A stretch of DNA of 64,000 nt from contig NZ_LZZM01000032.1 of NCBI RefSeq assembly GCF_002006345.1, forward strand, positions 1-64,000, given 5' to 3'. A program made the translations under genes and the position numbers. The DNA is from Clostridium puniceum (lineage in GTDB: Bacteria; Bacillota; Clostridia; Clostridiales; Clostridiaceae). A model generated the notes under the pieces. That model did not search any database. It was given only the letters and a program-made list of their open reading frames with translations, and was not told the DNA's origin. Within the stretch, counting starts at the first letter, position 1, and each line of letters begins with the position of its first letter. Below are positions 1 through 8,792 of the stretch, piece by piece.

Positions 1-48
1 AGCACGCCGCCAGCGTTCGTCCTGAGCCAGGATCAAACTCTCAATTAA
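1..48 (-). rRNA. rrs: 16S rRNA, 5' end only (truncated by the window edge)
   Basis: Read on the minus strand, this stretch contains the universal 5' segment of bacterial 16S rRNA (AGAGTTTGATCCTGGCTCAG, followed by the conserved GACGAACGCTGGCGGCGTG). The mature 5' end is placed near position 48 by analogy with the E. coli numbering, where AGAGTTTGATC begins at residue 8. The rest of the rRNA operon lies to the left, outside the window. Confidence 0.98.
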
Positions 49-155
49 AAGTTTAATCTTAGCTTACTCAAATAAAAATTGCTGGTTTACTTAAATGTAC
101 TTATATATTCTGTTCAATTTTCAAAGATCTTGCAGTCTCTCTTGACCGCTTTATT

Positions 156-184
156 ATGATAACATCCTTAGAAACTATTGTCAA
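156..184 (-). promoter_or_regulatory. rRNA operon promoter (sigma-A)
   Basis: On the minus strand TTGACA (184-179) is followed after 17 bases by TATCAT (161-156). The expected transcription start is near 149, leaving a leader of about 100 bases before mature 16S rRNA. The perfect -35 and ideal spacing suit a strong rRNA promoter. A second TATAAT lies farther upstream (about 260-265) but without a good -35, so I do not call it. Confidence 0.75.
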
Positions 185-652
185 CATTTATTTTTCATAA
201 ATTTCAAAATATTTTCTAACAAGTTTTCATAACTATTTGCCACTTCTGTGACAACGAATATTATAGTATCATGTTTTTTATAATAAATTCACTTTAAAAT
301 CATGATTTGATCAAATTATTTTTTTATTTCTCTAAATTACTTTAAATATCTATATATTGCATTAAATGATACGCCAGGAAAAGTTACTGTGGCAAACTAC
401 AAAATTTGCAAAAAATAAAGGTAAATTAAGACACCTTTACTTTACTCTTATATCAATTTATTTTAATATTAATATAGTAGTATTGATATCTTTAAATTAG
501 CAACATCATTATTTTCATTAATTTCAAAGATATGATATAAAGTATAATAATGCTTACTACTGCAAGTTATAGTAAATTTAATATCGCATTAATATATAGA
601 CTTTGTTTTATTATTTAGTAATTTATAAATTTAATTTAGGGAGATTTTAATA
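185..652. other. A+T-rich intergenic region between the rRNA promoter and the lipoprotein gene
   Basis: About 470 bases with no convincing reading frame, RNA gene or repeat. The left part presumably holds upstream promoter elements of the rRNA operon. The right end holds the ribosome-binding site AGGGAGA of the following plus-strand gene. Nothing else is recognised. Confidence 0.6.
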
Positions 653-1660
653 ATGAATAAAAAAATATTATATCTATTACTAACACTTACTATGATTTCT
701 TTTGTTGGTTGTGCAAGTACTTCCACCAATTCTACAAGTTCTACTTCTAGCACAGCTTCAAATTCTTCTTCACAAACTGCAGGTGATACCGTAAGCGAAT
801 CACCATCATTTGTTTTAGGCGATGATTCATCATACTTTTGTCCTTTTGTTTTCAATGGAAATAATTTATTATTTCCTAATCCAGATGAAAATAACAGAAT
901 TTCAATAATTCCAGATCCATTACCTGAAAATATTCTTGAAAGTAAAGCAGTAAAAGATTTTGCTGATTATTCAGCTGATAATATTACTATAATTGATGAT
1001 GTAGTTTATTTTTCTGACGATTCAAATAATAATGAATTAAGTTCTTTTAAGGTTACTGATAAAACTTATACAAAATTATCTACTCATTCTGTAAATAACT
1101 TGATATCTGCTAATACAGACCTATTTTATATTAACAAAGATGATAGCAACAAAATTTATAAGTTTGACACTCTAACTTCAAACTCCATGTTAGTATGTCC
1201 TGATAATGTAGGTCCATTTATAGTAAGTGGAGATTTTATTATATATCAGAATTTAAGTGATGATTCAAAATTATATTCTATACAAACTAATGGAACTAAC
1301 AAACAAAAGCTCACTGACTATACAGCTAATAGTTTTGTAGTATCTGAAGGACAATTGCTTTTCTTTAATTCTTCAGATAATAATAATTTATATTCAATAG
1401 ACCCTTCAAATTTAACTTCTAAAAGAATTTACATTATGAATGGATTCAAATTGAAAATCATAAATAAGTCTTTATATTTTATAAATGGAGATGACTCAAA
1501 CAACTTATATTCATTATCAGTAGATTTAAAAAATTCAACTGCAACTTATAAACCTGAAATATCACAAGGAATTAATGATTACTATTTAACTACTAAAGGT
1601 ATTTTTTATAGTCCAAGCATCAATTCGAATAATATTTACTACCAGAAATTATCCTCATAA
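653..1660 (+). CDS. Lipoprotein with DUF5050-like beta-propeller repeats
   Basis: A 335-residue protein with a lipoprotein signal peptide: KK at residues 3-4, a hydrophobic core and lipobox FVGC with Cys20 as the predicted lipidation site. A Ser/Thr/Asn-rich linker (21-50) follows. The body carries a degenerate motif around (D/N)DSNN-LYS near residues 57, 122, 163, 203, 241, 280 and 322. The roughly 40-residue period is that of a beta-propeller, and the composition resembles the DUF5050 family of clostridial surface proteins. It is presumably anchored on the outer face of the membrane. Ligand and role are unknown. Start supported by AGGGAGA eleven bases upstream. It is monocistronic and convergent with murD, and ends at a bidirectional terminator. 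Confidence 0.8.
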   Translation: MNKKILYLLLTLTMISFVGCASTSTNSTSSTSSTASNSSSQTAGDTVSESPSFVLGDDSSYFCPFVFNGNNLLFPNPDENNRISIIPDPLPENILESKAVKDFADYSADNITIIDDVVYFSDDSNNNELSSFKVTDKTYTKLSTHSVNNLISANTDLFYINKDDSNKIYKFDTLTSNSMLVCPDNVGPFIVSGDFIIYQNLSDDSKLYSIQTNGTNKQKLTDYTANSFVVSEGQLLFFNSSDNNNLYSIDPSNLTSKRIYIMNGFKLKIINKSLYFINGDDSNNLYSLSVDLKNSTATYKPEISQGINDYYLTTKGIFYSPSINSNNIYYQKLSS

Positions 1661-1673
1661 ATTTAAGCATATA

Positions 1674-1724
1674 AAAAGGATGTATGAAAGTATTTCTTTA
1701 TGGTTTTCTTTCATACATCCTTTT
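1674..1724. terminator. Bidirectional intrinsic terminator between the lipoprotein gene and murD
   Basis: A 17-bp perfect stem (1674-1690 with 1708-1724) lies between convergent genes. T-rich sequence follows in the plus direction, and a run of five A (T on the other strand) flanks the left arm, so it can serve both strands. Confidence 0.8.
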
Positions 1725-1823
1725 ATAAATTAACCCACTTTTTATATCTGATATTAATTAACGTAAAAATTCATTAGATATAAACTCTAACTGATTCTAA
1801 TCACTTACTTTATTAGCGTGTCA

Positions 1824-3200
1824 TTATAATCGATTTACTATATCCTTAAATTCATTTCCTCTCACCATAAAGTTTGGATACATGTCAAATGATGCACATG
1901 CTGGTGACAATGTTATAATATCTCCTGATCTAGATACCTCTTTAGCAATCTTTACAGCCGCTTCTAATGATTCAGCTATTTTCGTATTAACTTTAATCCC
2001 CTTTTCTTTACCTAACTTATCAAATACAGCTTTTATCTTTTCCTTTGTTGCGCCTAAAAGAATCAATTCTTTTATATAAGGATAACCTTCATAAGCTAAA
2101 GGTTCAAAAGGTATATGTTTATCATATCCTCCTGCAATTAATATTACTTTTTCATCAAAAGCTTTAAGTCCGGCTAAAGTTCTTGTTGGGCTTGATGCAA
2201 TTGAATCATTATAGTATTTGACTCCATCTATTTCTCTAACAAGCTCACATCTATGTTCAACCCCTGTAAAAGTTTCTGCAACATTTTTCATTGTTTCTAT
2301 AGACACATCATTTTTAGTTGCTATAAAAGCTGCTAGATAATTTTCAATATTATGCATTCCTTTAATTACTATATCTTCCTTTTTGCACACTTCTTTTCCT
2401 TCTAAATAAAGAACTCCTTCTTTATAGTATGCTCCATCACTTATTTCTCTCTTTGAACTAAATTCCTTAACAATTCCTTTGGCTTCTTTTTTAAATTCAT
2501 AAGTAATTTCATTTTCTCTATTTATTACTAAGATGCTATTTGGATTTTGATATAAAAAGATATTTTTCTTAGCATCTATATATTCCTGCATATCCTTATG
2601 CATATCTAAATGATTTGGTGCTAGATTAGTACATATCGCAATATCTATATTTTCAGTCATAGTCATAAGTTGAAAACTAGATAATTCTAATACAACTCTA
2701 TCTTCTTCATTTATGCTTTCTATTTGTGAAAATAGTGGTGTTCCGATGTTTCCTCCAACCCAAGTTTTGTAGTTTTGCGCTTGTAATAATTTAAAGATAA
2801 TAGTAGTAGTTGTTGTCTTACCATCACTACCTGTTATTCCATATACCTTTCCCTTAGTATATCTAACAAACTCCTCCATTTCTGAAGTAATATATGCCCC
2901 TTCTTTTTTTACCTTAACTAATGCTTCACTATCAATTCTCATGGATGGTGTCTTAAATACAACTTCAAATCCTGTAAGATTGTTTAAATATTCCTCACCT
3001 AATTCTAATTTAACCCCTTTACCTTCAAAGTCAGTCGCTATATCTGCTAATTCTTCTTTAGTTTTTTTGTCAAAGGCTGTTACTGATGCGCCTAAATCTA
3101 ACAAAAAATTTATTAAAGGAATATTACTTACACCAATTCCAACAACGGCAACCTTCTTGCCCAATATAAACTGCTTAAATTCTTTAAAGTCTTTTCCCAT
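1824..3200 (-). CDS. murD: UDP-N-acetylmuramoylalanine--D-glutamate ligase
   Basis: MurD adds D-glutamate to UDP-MurNAc-L-alanine in cytoplasmic peptidoglycan precursor synthesis. The protein is 458 residues, normal for the family. An N-terminal Rossmann-like UDP-binding region ([11 protein letters not shown]) is followed by the ATP-binding P-loop [10 protein letters not shown] near residue 124, the central-domain pattern NHLDMH, and a C-terminal ligase domain with [11 protein letters not shown] start it at 3200, where GGAGG sits six bases before ATG. An upstream in-frame start eight codons earlier has no ribosome-binding site. It stands apart from the usual division and cell-wall cluster, which is common in clostridia. 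Confidence 0.96.
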   Translation of the reverse strand: MGKDFKEFKQFILGKKVAVVGIGVSNIPLINFLLDLGASVTAFDKKTKEELADIATDFEGKGVKLELGEEYLNNLTGFEVVFKTPSMRIDSEALVKVKKEGAYITSEMEEFVRYTKGKVYGITGSDGKTTTTTIIFKLLQAQNYKTWVGGNIGTPLFSQIESINEEDRVVLELSSFQLMTMTENIDIAICTNLAPNHLDMHKDMQEYIDAKKNIFLYQNPNSILVINRENEITYEFKKEAKGIVKEFSSKREISDGAYYKEGVLYLEGKEVCKKEDIVIKGMHNIENYLAAFIATKNDVSIETMKNVAETFTGVEHRCELVREIDGVKYYNDSIASSPTRTLAGLKAFDEKVILIAGGYDKHIPFEPLAYEGYPYIKELILLGATKEKIKAVFDKLGKEKGIKVNTKIAESLEAAVKIAKEVSRSGDIITLSPACASFDMYPNFMVRGNEFKDIVNRL

Positions 3201-3324
3201 TTCAATCCTCCATATTAAAATCATTTATATTTATATGAATATTCTATTTTGCTTAAAATTAATTATATCACTATAAAAACTTTCAATCCACCTGAACACT
3301 ATATTGTTTATTATATAAAATTGC

Positions 3325-3367
3325 AAAAATACAACCTACTGATTATTATTCAATAGGTTGTATTTTT
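3325..3367 (-). terminator. Intrinsic terminator of glyS
   Basis: A 13-bp stem (3325-3337 with 3355-3367) ends in a U-rich run on the minus strand. It begins directly after the glyS stop codon. Confidence 0.8.
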
Positions 3368-3369
3368 TA

Positions 3370-4761
3370 TTAAAACTCTAAGCTTTTTTCTATATACTTT
3401 TCTAATTCGCTTATCTTAATTCTTTCTTGTTCCATAGTATCTCTATTTCTAATAGTAACAGCTTCATCTTCTAATGTTTCAAAATCAATTGTTATACAAT
3501 AAGGTGTTCCTATTTCATCTTGTCTTCTATATCTCTTTCCAATGCTTCCAGTTTCATCAAAATCAAGGTTGAACTTCTTACTTAATTCTCCATAAACATC
3601 TAGAGCTTTTTCTGAAAGTTTTTTAGAAAGAGGTAATATTGCCGCTTTAAATGGAGCTAATGCTGGATGTAAATGCATTACGGTTCTAATATCTCCTGCT
3701 TCTAATTCTTCTTCATCATAAGCTTCAATTAAGAATGCTAGCGCAACTCTATCAGCACCTAATGATGGCTCTATAACATATGGTATATATTTTTCATTAG
3801 TTGTTTGATCTAAGTAACTTAAATCTTGACCTGAATGTTCTTGGTGTTTAGTTAAATCGTAATCGGTTCTGTCTGCTATCCCCCAAAGTTCTCCCCATCC
3901 AAATGGGAATAAATATTCTATATCAGAAGTTGCATTTGAATAAAAGGATAATTCATCTTCACCATGATCTCTCATCCTTAAACTTTCTGGTTTCACATTT
4001 AAGTTAAGTAAGAAATTCCAGCAATAATCCTTCCAATACTTATGCCATTCTAAATCTGTTCCTGGCTTACAGAAGAATTCTAATTCCATTTGCTCAAACT
4101 CTCTGATTCTAAATATAAAGTTTCCAGGAGTAATTTCATTTCTAAACGATTTACCTATTTGAGCTATACCAAACGGTACTTTCTTTCTTGAAGTTCTTTG
4201 TACTGCCTTAAAGTTTACAAATATACCTTGTGCTGTTTCAGGTCTTAAATAAACTTCTGCCTTAGAATCTTCAGTAACACCTTGGAATGTTTTAAACATA
4301 AGGTTAAACTTTCTTATATCTGTATAATTCATCTTTCCACATTTAGGGCAAACTATATTATTACTTTCAATATATTCCTTTAATTGTTCATTAGTCCATC
4401 CATCAGCACTAGCTACTTCTGCACCATTTGCTGTCATATGGTCTTCAACTATCTTATCAGCTCTAAATCTTGCTCTACATTCTTTACAATCCATTAATGG
4501 GTCTGAAAATCCACCAACGTGTCCCGATGCAACCCAAACTTCTCTATTCATTAAAATTGCAGAATCTAATCCAACATTATAAGGACTTTCTTGAACGAAT
4601 TTTTTCCACCATGCCTTTTTAACATTATTTTTAAATTCCACACCTAATGGACCGTAATCCCATGAATTAGCCAATCCACCATATATATCTGAGCCTGGGA
4701 ATACAAATCCTCTATTTTTGCAAAGTGCTACAATCTTATCCATTGTTTTTTCTACTGCCAT
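3370..4761 (-). CDS. glyS: Glycyl-tRNA synthetase, single-chain alpha2 type
   Basis: Charges tRNA-Gly. At 463 residues this is the homodimeric (eukaryote/archaeon-like) class II enzyme, not the two-subunit GlyQ/GlyS form. Visible landmarks are an N-terminal class II motif 1 region, two CxxC pairs (Cys92/95 and Cys138/141) likely to bind zinc in the insertion, motif 2 with FRNE near residue 206, motif 3 with GADR near residue 335, and a C-terminal anticodon-binding domain ([11 protein letters not shown] onwards). It is transcribed alone from a T-box leader and ends at an intrinsic terminator. AGGGAT upstream of ATG supports the start. Confidence 0.97.
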   Translation of the reverse strand: MAVEKTMDKIVALCKNRGFVFPGSDIYGGLANSWDYGPLGVEFKNNVKKAWWKKFVQESPYNVGLDSAILMNREVWVASGHVGGFSDPLMDCKECRARFRADKIVEDHMTANGAEVASADGWTNEQLKEYIESNNIVCPKCGKMNYTDIRKFNLMFKTFQGVTEDSKAEVYLRPETAQGIFVNFKAVQRTSRKKVPFGIAQIGKSFRNEITPGNFIFRIREFEQMELEFFCKPGTDLEWHKYWKDYCWNFLLNLNVKPESLRMRDHGEDELSFYSNATSDIEYLFPFGWGELWGIADRTDYDLTKHQEHSGQDLSYLDQTTNEKYIPYVIEPSLGADRVALAFLIEAYDEEELEAGDIRTVMHLHPALAPFKAAILPLSKKLSEKALDVYGELSKKFNLDFDETGSIGKRYRRQDEIGTPYCITIDFETLEDEAVTIRNRDTMEQERIKISELEKYIEKSLEF

Positions 4762-4793
4762 TATTTATCCCTCCAAATACATTTTTATAAAAT

Positions 4794-4994
4794 AAAAAAA
4801 GCCTTTAACCACAAAGGGACGAAATATACTTCCGCGGTTCCACCCTTCTTGGCTTAAGCCCATCTTTCTTCTTTAACAATTCTACACTCAGAAGTTCCCT
4901 TCATTTTAAACCAATAATGATTTTCACCAAACATCATCTCTCTTCAATTGACTTATAAATTACTATTCTTCTTCAACATGTATATTCAATTGAT
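4794..4994 (-). promoter_or_regulatory. T-box riboswitch controlling glyS (glycine)
   Basis: On the minus strand the highly conserved T-box sequence AGGGTGGAACCGCGG occupies 4846-4832. It is followed by the competing terminator helix and a run of seven U (4800-4794) just upstream of glyS. The 5' part has the expected stem I-like region and a GAAGGGAACTTC segment that probably contains the glycine specifier (GGA or GGG; not firmly assigned). In this family uncharged tRNA pairs with specifier and T-box and stabilises the antiterminator, so glyS expression rises when glycine charging falls. The start of the RNA is inferred from the promoter. Confidence 0.93.
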
Positions 4995-5000
4995 AAATTA

Positions 5001-5028
5001 ATTTTAACAAAATCCATTTATATATCAA
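5001..5028 (-). promoter_or_regulatory. Promoter of the glyS T-box transcript
   Basis: TTGATA (5028-5023), a 16-base spacer and TAAAAT (5006-5001) on the minus strand, about 200 bases upstream of the T-box terminator. It sits just downstream of tRNA-Asn copy 1, which has no visible terminator of its own, so read-through from that tRNA into the leader is also possible. Confidence 0.6.
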
Positions 5029-5061
5029 GATTAAAATATTTTCTAAAAAAATATAAAAAAA

Positions 5062-5136
5062 TGGCTCCGCGAAGAGGACTCGAACCTCCAACCTATCGGT
5101 TAACAGCCGAGTGCTCCACCATTGAGCTATCGCGGA
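5062..5136 (-). tRNA. tRNA-Asn (GTT), copy 1
   Basis: 75-nt cloverleaf on the minus strand with acceptor TCCGCGA/TCGCGGA, discriminator G and encoded CCA. The anticodon loop CTGTTAA gives anticodon GTT. Identical to two further copies to the right. Confidence 0.97.
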
Positions 5137-5153
5137 ACGTCATTACTTAATCT

Positions 5154-5181
5154 ATTATATCAGCTTTTTCTAATTATGCAA
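5154..5181 (-). promoter_or_regulatory. Promoter of tRNA-Asn copy 1
   Basis: TTGCAT, 16 bases, then TATAAT with an extended -10 (TGA before it) on the minus strand, about 10 bases upstream of the expected start. The same arrangement precedes all three tRNA-Asn copies. Confidence 0.7.
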
Positions 5182-5307
5182 CCCTATTTTTATATTTTTT
5201 CATAATTCTTATATTTTTTATTTTTTCTAATTTTTAACTTTTACATTTGAATACGAATATATGTTTTTGTCTAAACTTAAGACAAATAACTTTTAGGAGG
5301 TAATATC

Positions 5308-5637
5308 ATGAACAAAGTATATCTAATAGGTAGAGTGACTAGAGATTTAGAACTTCAACATTATGGAACTAGCAAAAGAAGTTATATACAATTTACTTTA
5401 GCAGTAAATGAGTATAACTCAGCAACAAAGCAAGATTCAACAAATTTTATAAATGTTGTTGCTTTTGATAGAAAAGCTGAGATACTTTCTCAATATATAA
5501 CCAAAGGTCATAAATTATCTATACAGGGCAAAATTAGAACAGGCAGCTATTTCGATAAAAATAACGAAAAGAAATATACAGTAGATATAATCCTAGATGA
5601 CTTTAACTTTATTGATAATAAACCAAATGTAATATAA
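5308..5637 (+). CDS. Short single-stranded DNA-binding protein (SSB family, no acidic tail)
   Basis: A 109-residue OB-fold protein. MNKVYLIGRVTRDLEL, NFINVVAFDRKAE, and KGHKLSIQGKI-TGSY are characteristic SSB signatures. Compared with housekeeping SSB (about 140-170 residues) it lacks the C-terminal linker and the acidic DDDIPF-like tail that recruits partner proteins, so it is probably a paralogue and not the main replication SSB. Strong AGGAGG site before ATG. It is the only plus-strand gene in a minus-strand neighbourhood and sits between two duplicated tRNA-Asn units next to a mobile-element relic, which suggests insertion here. I give no gene symbol because the main ssb probably lies elsewhere. 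Confidence 0.88.
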   Translation: MNKVYLIGRVTRDLELQHYGTSKRSYIQFTLAVNEYNSATKQDSTNFINVVAFDRKAEILSQYITKGHKLSIQGKIRTGSYFDKNNEKKYTVDIILDDFNFIDNKPNVI

Positions 5638-5660
5638 TTATATTTAAGTTATTAATTTTA

Positions 5661-5965
5661 AGTCAGGACCACCCGTCAAACGGGTGGCTTGCTCTGCGGC
5701 TGTAACCCTAAAAAATATATATAAGCGTTTTTCTAACTAAAACTGTCCATATATTTTTTAATTGTTTGGTTTTTCCATATTTTAAATGAGATCATGAAAC
5801 TTAAGTTTTATAACAACTTATAGTTTTGCATTACCAGTATTAGTTTAGTGGTTACACAAAACTTGTTGTAACGTCACTGTTTTAGAATACTCATAGTTTT
5901 TTAACGGTATAACCAAACGCCCACCACCCGCTTAGCAGGTGGTTTTCTGAACGCTAAAGCATAAA
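5661..5965. mobile_element. IS200/IS605-like non-autonomous element (PATE-type), no transposase
   Basis: Two GC-rich subterminal hairpins bound about 300 A+T-rich bases without a reading frame. The left one is a perfect CCACCCG/CGGGTGG stem (5669-5687). The right one is CCACC..GGTGG (5924-5942) with an inner GC-TTA-GC. They are followed respectively by CTTGCTCTGCGGCTGTAACCC and TTTTCTGAACGCTAAAGC. Paired, unequal subterminal hairpins without terminal inverted repeats or target duplications are typical of IS200/IS605 ends, recognised as single-stranded hairpins by TnpA. The interior contains another small stem (GTTACA/TGTAAC). I infer a palindrome-associated mini-element or a deletion derivative. 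The exact ends are uncertain. Confidence 0.6.
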
Positions 5966-5972
5966 ATAAAAA

Positions 5973-5996
5973 AGGGCGGAAATTACTTTCCACCCT
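5973..5996 (-). terminator. Intrinsic terminator after tRNA-Asn copy 2
   Basis: 10-bp stem AGGGYGGAAA/TTTCCRCCCT with a 4-base loop. On the minus strand a T-rich tract (5972-5961) follows. It lies about 35 bases downstream of the tRNA. Confidence 0.75.
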
Positions 5997-6032
5997 AAAC
6001 CATTTCATCAATATTAAAAAAGTATAAAAAAA

Positions 6033-6107
6033 TGGCTCCGCGAAGAGGACTCGAACCTCCAACCTATCGGTTAACAGCCGAGTGCTCCACCATTGAGCTA
6101 TCGCGGA
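6033..6107 (-). tRNA. tRNA-Asn (GTT), copy 2
   Basis: Identical in sequence to copy 1 (acceptor TCCGCGA, anticodon GTT, encoded CCA). It has its own upstream promoter and downstream terminator. Confidence 0.97.
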
Positions 6108-6124
6108 ACGTCATTACTTAATCT

Positions 6125-6152
6125 ATTATATCAGCTTTTCTTAATTATGCAA
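6125..6152 (-). promoter_or_regulatory. Promoter of tRNA-Asn copy 2
   Basis: TTGCAT, 16-base spacer, TATAAT with TG extension on the minus strand. Flanking bases are almost the same as at copy 1, showing that promoter and tRNA were duplicated together. Confidence 0.7.
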
Positions 6153-6294
6153 CCCCATTTTTGCAAAAAACTAAAAAAATTTATGTCAATTCCTAATCAA
6201 GTATAAATTGTAATCTATACGTTCCTCTTAAACATAAACAATTTAATTTCTCATTACATTAAAAATTATATGTTTCTTGTAAAATAAAAAGCCA

Positions 6295-6322
6295 TAGCAA
6301 GCAATTAATTATGCATACTATA
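6295..6322 (-). terminator. Probable terminator of tRNA-Asn copy 3
   Basis: 10-bp stem with one mismatch (6295-6304 with 6313-6322). On the minus strand it is followed by GGC and a T-rich run (about 6291-6281). It lies about 40 bases downstream of the tRNA. Confidence 0.55.
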
Positions 6323-6358
6323 ACTATATTCCTACTCATACAAAAAAGTATAAAAAAA

Positions 6359-6433
6359 TGGCTCCGCGAAGAGGACTCGAACCTCCAACCTATCGGTTAA
6401 CAGCCGAGTGCTCCACCATTGAGCTATCGCGGA
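6359..6433 (-). tRNA. tRNA-Asn (GTT), copy 3
   Basis: Same 75-nt sequence as copies 1 and 2, anticodon GTT, CCA encoded. First of the three in the direction of transcription. Confidence 0.97.
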
Positions 6434-6450
6434 ACATCATTACTTAATCT

Positions 6451-6478
6451 ATTATATCAGTTTTTTTTAATTGTGCAA
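6451..6478 (-). promoter_or_regulatory. Promoter of tRNA-Asn copy 3
   Basis: TTGCAC, 16-base spacer, TATAAT with TG extension on the minus strand. It is slightly diverged from the promoters of copies 1 and 2. Confidence 0.68.
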
Positions 6479-6534
6479 CCCTATTTTTGCAAAAAAAACA
6501 CTTTTTTTAATATATATATTAAAATTTTATTTTT

Positions 6535-6585
6535 TCAACAAAATCAAGTGACAATAACTAGTTTTAATGTATATTTTTATTTACA
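6535..6585. repeat. Dispersed intergenic repeat, copy A
   Basis: About 50 A+T-rich bases with the core AAATCAA..TGAC..TAACTAGTTTTAAT, then TTTACAA. By eye they match about 70% with a segment near 16960-17010 and less well with one near 41753-41805. All lie between genes. Function unknown. Confidence 0.4.
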
Positions 6586-6655
6586 ATGTATTATTATATA
6601 GCAAACTTATCTTTTCAACGATTTTGCTTCATTATTTTAATTATAAATCAAAAAA

Positions 6656-6689
6656 GGTTCATATATGCCTTATTAAACATATATAAACC
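6656..6689 (-). terminator. Intrinsic terminator of the greA-lysS transcript
   Basis: 12-bp stem GGTTYATATATG/CATATATRAACC (6656-6667 with 6678-6689). A run of six U follows on the minus strand (6655-6650). It lies 10 bases after the lysS stop. Confidence 0.85.
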
Positions 6690-6699
6690 AAATTTATAA

Positions 6700-8205
6700 T
6701 TACTTTTGTGGTCTCATTGTTGGGAATAATATAACATCTCTAATGGATGCAGAATCCGTTAAAAACATTATAAGTCTATCTATCCCCATTCCCATTCCAC
6801 CTGTTGGTGGCATTCCTGTTTCAAGAGCACTCATGAATTGTTCATCTAGCATATACGCTTCATCATCACCAAGTTCTCTTTCATTAGCCTGTTGTTCAAA
6901 TCTTTGTCTTTGTACTATCGGATCATTTAATTCTGAGTATGCATTACAAAGCTCTCTACCAAATACAAAACCTTCAAATCTTTCAGTAAATTCTGGATTT
7001 CCTCTCTTTTTCTTTGTAAGAGGTGAAATTTCAACTGGATAATCTGTTACAAATGTAGGTTGAATCATATTTGTTTCACCAAACTCTTCATATAAAGCAT
7101 TTAACACTTCACCCTTTGTAACTGTATCTAATGGCTTAGCAAATTCTAAATGCTTTTCTTTAGCTATAGCTTGAGCTTCCTCATTAGATTTAATTTCATT
7201 AAAGTCTACACCTGCATATTCTTTCACAGCATCAACCATAGTGATTCTTCTCCATGGTGGCATAAAGTCTATTTCAGTTCCTTGGTAAGTAACCTTAGTA
7301 GTTCCATTTACCTTCTTACAAATATGTGCAACCATATTCTCTGTAATTTCCATCATATCATTATAATCAGAATAAGCTTCATATAATTCGATAGCAGTAA
7401 ATTCTGGATTATGTCTAACTGACATCCCTTCATTTCTGAAATTTCTTCCTATTTCATACACTTTTTCGAATCCAGCAACTATTAATCTCTTAAGATATAA
7501 TTCTGTTGCAATTCTTAAGTACATATCCATGTCTAAAGTATTGTGATGAGTAACAAATGGTTTAGCGGCTGCTCCACCTGCTATTGCTCCAAGAATTGGA
7601 GTTTCTACTTCTACAAATCCCTTAGTATCTAAGAATTCTCTCATTGCTGAAATAATTTTACTTCTCTTAATAAAAGTATCTTTTACACTTGCATTTGTGA
7701 TTATATCAACTTCTCTTTGTCTATATCTTAAATCAGGATCCTTTAATCCATGCCATTTCTCTGGAAGCGGTTTTAAAGATTTACAAGTTAATTCAAATGT
7801 ATTTACATTTATTGATACTTCACCTGTTTTTGTCGTGAATACTTCACCTGTTGCTGCAACCCAGTCACCTAAATCAAATGTCTTATATTGCTTTAAATTT
7901 TCTTCGCCTACTTTATCAATCTTTAGAAACAATTGTATCTTTCCATCTTTATCATGTATATCTGAGAATACAACCTTCCCCTGACCTCTTTTAGACATAA
8001 GTCTTCCCGCAACAGTTACTTCTTTACCTTCTAATGCATCATAATTTGCTTTAACTTCTTCTGATGTATGAGTTCTATTTACCTTATAAACATCAAAAGG
8101 ATCTTTTCCAGCACTTTGTAGTTCAGCTAGTTTGTCTCTTCTCAAGCCTTCTTGTTCATTATATTGAGACTCTAACTCCTGCATACTCATTTCTTCTGTT
8201 GACAT
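6700..8205 (-). CDS. lysS: Lysyl-tRNA synthetase, class II
   Basis: Charges tRNA-Lys with lysine. 501 residues, the usual length. An N-terminal OB-fold anticodon-binding domain (about 55-150, beginning [18 protein letters not shown]) precedes the class II catalytic core. The core has motif 2 ([11 protein letters not shown]) and motif 3 ([11 protein letters not shown]) near the C-terminus. GGAGGT seven bases before ATG supports the start. It is second in an operon after greA with only 13 bases between them, and a terminator follows directly. lysS lies near dusB, coaX and ftsH as in Bacillus, although dusB and coaX here have a separate promoter. Confidence 0.98.
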   Translation of the reverse strand: MSTEEMSMQELESQYNEQEGLRRDKLAELQSAGKDPFDVYKVNRTHTSEEVKANYDALEGKEVTVAGRLMSKRGQGKVVFSDIHDKDGKIQLFLKIDKVGEENLKQYKTFDLGDWVAATGEVFTTKTGEVSINVNTFELTCKSLKPLPEKWHGLKDPDLRYRQREVDIITNASVKDTFIKRSKIISAMREFLDTKGFVEVETPILGAIAGGAAAKPFVTHHNTLDMDMYLRIATELYLKRLIVAGFEKVYEIGRNFRNEGMSVRHNPEFTAIELYEAYSDYNDMMEITENMVAHICKKVNGTTKVTYQGTEIDFMPPWRRITMVDAVKEYAGVDFNEIKSNEEAQAIAKEKHLEFAKPLDTVTKGEVLNALYEEFGETNMIQPTFVTDYPVEISPLTKKKRGNPEFTERFEGFVFGRELCNAYSELNDPIVQRQRFEQQANERELGDDEAYMLDEQFMSALETGMPPTGGMGMGIDRLIMFLTDSASIRDVILFPTMRPQK

Positions 8206-8218
8206 ATCGTACCTCCAA

Positions 8219-8701
8219 TTAACTTCTACTTATTCCTAGTATCTCAAATTTATTTAATCCATCTGGAATTATTACTTCTACTATATCACCTATTTTTTTA
8301 CCAACTAAGGCACTTCCAACTGGTGATTCATTTGATATTTTAAAATTTATAGGATCTGCTTCTGCCGATCCAACTATTGAATATTCTACTTCTTCATCAA
8401 ATTCATAATCTTTTACTTTAACCTTTGATCCAACTGAAACAATATCATTTGGAATTTCTGATTCATCAACAACAACTGCATTTTTTAACATATTTTCTAA
8501 TTGTAGTATTCTTCCTTCTGTAAATGCTTGATCGTTTTTAGCTTCATCATATTCAGAGTTTTCACTTAAATCTCCATATCCTAATGCAACTTTTATTTTT
8601 TCAGTTATTTCTTTTCTCTTTACTGTTTTTAAATAATCTAATTCAGTCTCTAATTTTTTTACACCTTCATAAGTCATTACATACTGCTTTGCTTGGCTCA
8701 T
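8219..8701 (-). CDS. greA: Transcription elongation factor GreA
   Basis: GreA enters the secondary channel of RNA polymerase and stimulates cleavage of backtracked transcripts. 160 residues, the standard size. An N-terminal antiparallel coiled coil (about 10-75; [15 protein letters not shown] and the acidic tip [16 protein letters not shown]) is followed by an FKBP-like C-terminal domain with [14 protein letters not shown]. First gene of the greA-lysS transcription unit, with a strong sigma-A promoter about 90 bases upstream and a GGGGAG site before ATG. Confidence 0.98.
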   Translation of the reverse strand: MSQAKQYVMTYEGVKKLETELDYLKTVKRKEITEKIKVALGYGDLSENSEYDEAKNDQAFTEGRILQLENMLKNAVVVDESEIPNDIVSVGSKVKVKDYEFDEEVEYSIVGSAEADPINFKISNESPVGSALVGKKIGDIVEVIIPDGLNKFEILGISRS

Positions 8702-8792
8702 ATATTTTACTCCCCTTTAAAACCTTTAATATTTGTTTAATTTTATTTCAGAATAACCTTGAATAATTTACAAACCTAAAATCATTTAACTA

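Noticed and set aside
260-300. Second rRNA promoter
   Set aside because: A TATAAT is present on the minus strand but the -35 position has no acceptable match, so I did not annotate it.
1882-3276. Plus-strand frames opposite murD and similar frames opposite other genes
   Set aside because: They lack ribosome-binding sites and family resemblance and lie antisense to well-supported genes.
5661-5965. CRISPR-like or group I intron interpretation of the hairpin-bounded element
   Set aside because: There are only two unequal hairpins and no repeat-spacer array, and I saw no group I P/Q/R/S core. IS200/IS605 ends explain the pattern better.
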